Positions 62,885 through 64,000 of a stretch of 64,000 nt of DNA are shown piece by piece. A program made the position numbers and the translations under genes. Below the pieces are notes generated by a model. It was not told the origin of the DNA, did not search any database, and worked only from the letters and a program-made list of their open reading frames with translations. How positions within the stretch are numbered: position 1 is the first letter of the stretch; each line of letters begins with the position of its first letter. This DNA is from Rhodospirillales bacterium (lineage in GTDB: Bacteria > Pseudomonadota > Alphaproteobacteria > Rhodospirillales > Magnetospirillaceae). The DNA is taken from the NCBI GenBank assembly GCA_019455065.1, contig JACFNC010000004.1, forward strand, positions 62,001 to 126,000, written 5' to 3'.

Positions 62885-64000
62885 ATGGCCTCAACGTCCG
62901 CCCGCCGTTTCGTTCTCGTCGACCGCGATGGCACCATCAACGTCGAGCGCCACTACCTGTCCGATCCCGACCGCCTGGAACTGTTGCCCAACGCCGCCGC
63001 CGGGCTGCGGCGCATGGCGGACATGGGCCTCGGCATTGTGGTGATCACGAACCAGTCCGGATTGGCGCGGGGTTATTTCGACGAGGCGGCGCTCACGGCG
63101 GTTCACGGCCGCCTGGAGGCGGTGCTGGCGACCAAAGGGGTCAGGGTCGACGCCATCCTCCATTGCCCGCACGGCCCCGACGACGGCTGCGCCTGCCGCA
63201 AGCCGGCGCCCGGCCTCGCCGAGGAGGCGGCACGGAGGTTCGGCTTCGACCCGGGCGCCTGTTTCGTCGTCGGCGACAAGGCGGCCGATGTCGAGATGGG
63301 TCGGCGCTTGGGGGCCGTCACCATTCTCACCACCACCGGCTACGGCCGCGACGATTGGCAAGGGCGCCGGGCGTGGCCGGATTTCGTGGTGCCCGATTTG
63401 CTGGCGGCGGCCGATATGATCGAGGGCTTCATGAAGGAACGACCGGAAACGCCTTCGGGTCTGGGCGGCGACGCGACGGAGCGCGTGCGCCGCCATCTGC
63501 TGGGCAGCATCGAAACCAAGCGCCGGCTTCTCGACGAATGCGAGCCGGCCATTCTGGCCGCTGCCGCATTGGTCACCGAGGCGCTTCGCGCCGGCGGCAA
63601 GCTCATGATCTGCGGCAACGGCGGCAGCGCCGCCGACAGTCAGCACATCGCCGCCGAATTCGTGAGCACGTTGGACCACGCCTTCCCGCGCCCCGCGCTG
63701 CCGGCGATCGCGCTCACCACCGACACCTCGCTGCTCACCGCCAATGCCAACGATTTCGGATTCGAAGGCGTGTTCGAACGCCAGGTCCAGGCGCTGGGCC
63801 GCCCGGGCGACGTGTTGATGGGCATCAGCACCAGCGGCGAATCGGCGAACGTCGTGCGTGCGATGGCATGCGCCCGCGACCGCGGCATCGCCACGTTGGC
63901 GCTGACCGGCGGCGCTGGCGGCAGGCTCGTCGGCCTGGCGGACGTGTCGGTGGTCGTTCCCAGCCGCAGCGTGCAGCACATCCAGGAGGCCCACATCGCC
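62885..64000 (+). CDS. GmhB-GmhA fusion: heptose bisphosphatase / phosphoheptose isomerase (3' cut)
   Basis: One frame stays open for 372 codons to the window edge. Residues 1-180 are a HAD-IIIA phosphatase with nucleophile pair D13 and D15 (VDRDGT) and zinc ligands C94, H96, C102 and C104 (CPHGPDDGCAC), as in GmhB. After a 20-residue linker, residues about 200-372 are a SIS isomerase with GNGGSAADSQH (244-254), SSTSG-like ISTSGES and VQHIQEAH, as in GmhA. Both act in ADP-heptose synthesis for lipopolysaccharide. Normally these are separate genes; no stop or restart is seen between the domains. Confidence 0.9.
   Translation, partial: MASTSARRFVLVDRDGTINVERHYLSDPDRLELLPNAAAGLRRMADMGLGIVVITNQSGLARGYFDEAALTAVHGRLEAVLATKGVRVDAILHCPHGPDDGCACRKPAPGLAEEAARRFGFDPGACFVVGDKAADVEMGRRLGAVTILTTTGYGRDDWQGRRAWPDFVVPDLLAAADMIEGFMKERPETPSGLGGDATERVRRHLLGSIETKRRLLDECEPAILAAAALVTEALRAGGKLMICGNGGSAADSQHIAAEFVSTLDHAFPRPALPAIALTTDTSLLTANANDFGFEGVFERQVQALGRPGDVLMGISTSGESANVVRAMACARDRGIATLALTGGAGGRLVGLADVSVVVPSRSVQHIQEAHIA

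Overview
The window looks like a chromosomal segment of a GC-rich alphaproteobacterium, most likely Rhodospirillales. The evidence is the aa3-type oxidase cluster ctaC-ctaD-ctaG-ctaE, the run hisG-hisD-UPF0262-LMW phosphatase-infA-maf-rng-yacG, C/G-ending codon use, and several GTG/TTG starts. This is inference from gene content; no database search was possible.

Layout. 1-12 kb: a truncated dihydroorotase, an AcuI-type reductase, a small lipoprotein candidate, a CPA2 antiporter overlapping a tandem Usp protein, the cytochrome c oxidase genes (minus strand), an MFS transporter and an orphan sensor kinase. 12.26-20.78 kb: an 8.5-kb element inserted in the 3' half of tRNA-Phe(GAA), bounded by a 99-bp direct repeat. 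It carries a tyrosine integrase, an AlpA-like regulator, a 30-codon ORF, a primase and a RepA-like helicase to the left. To the right are an unknown protein, an HK97-type major capsid protein with no portal, terminase or protease, a HTH/PemK toxin-antitoxin pair and two unknown proteins. TGTCCC-rich repeat arrays lie near both ends and GTTACCCC repeats sit beside both att sites. It is best read as a capsid-encoding phage satellite or a decayed one. 20.9-28.5 kb: the housekeeping run named above plus murA and dcd. 28.6-31.7 kb: Fur-type sites with feoABC, then tRNA-Thr(GGT).

32-40.7 kb: a CNNM/CBS protein, then an operon of a debranching-type glycosidase, a GT4 glycosyltransferase, an unusual fusion of an alkaline-phosphatase-like domain to an endonuclease/exonuclease/phosphatase domain, and a beta-lactamase-fold hydrolase; then dodecin. 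40.9-51.5 kb: a catabolic unit (two crotonases, two SDRs, acyl-CoA dehydrogenase, aryl/cyclic-acid CoA ligase, TRAP transporter, TetR regulator) that probably imports and degrades a cyclic carboxylic acid as its CoA thioester, then a cytochrome c'-like protein. 51.5-55.3 kb: RtcB-archease RNA repair pair, PhnN-like kinase, flavodoxin, MogA, and tRNA-Val(CAC). 55.3-64 kb: surface-polysaccharide genes (NodU-type carbamoyltransferase, DUF5989, SxtJ, monotopic sugar-phosphate transferase, SGNH hydrolase, glmM, galE) ending in a GmhB-GmhA fusion cut by the window edge.

Most promising for novelty: the tRNA-Phe element with its orphan capsid gene and paired repeat arrays, and the phosphatase-EEP fusion operon.
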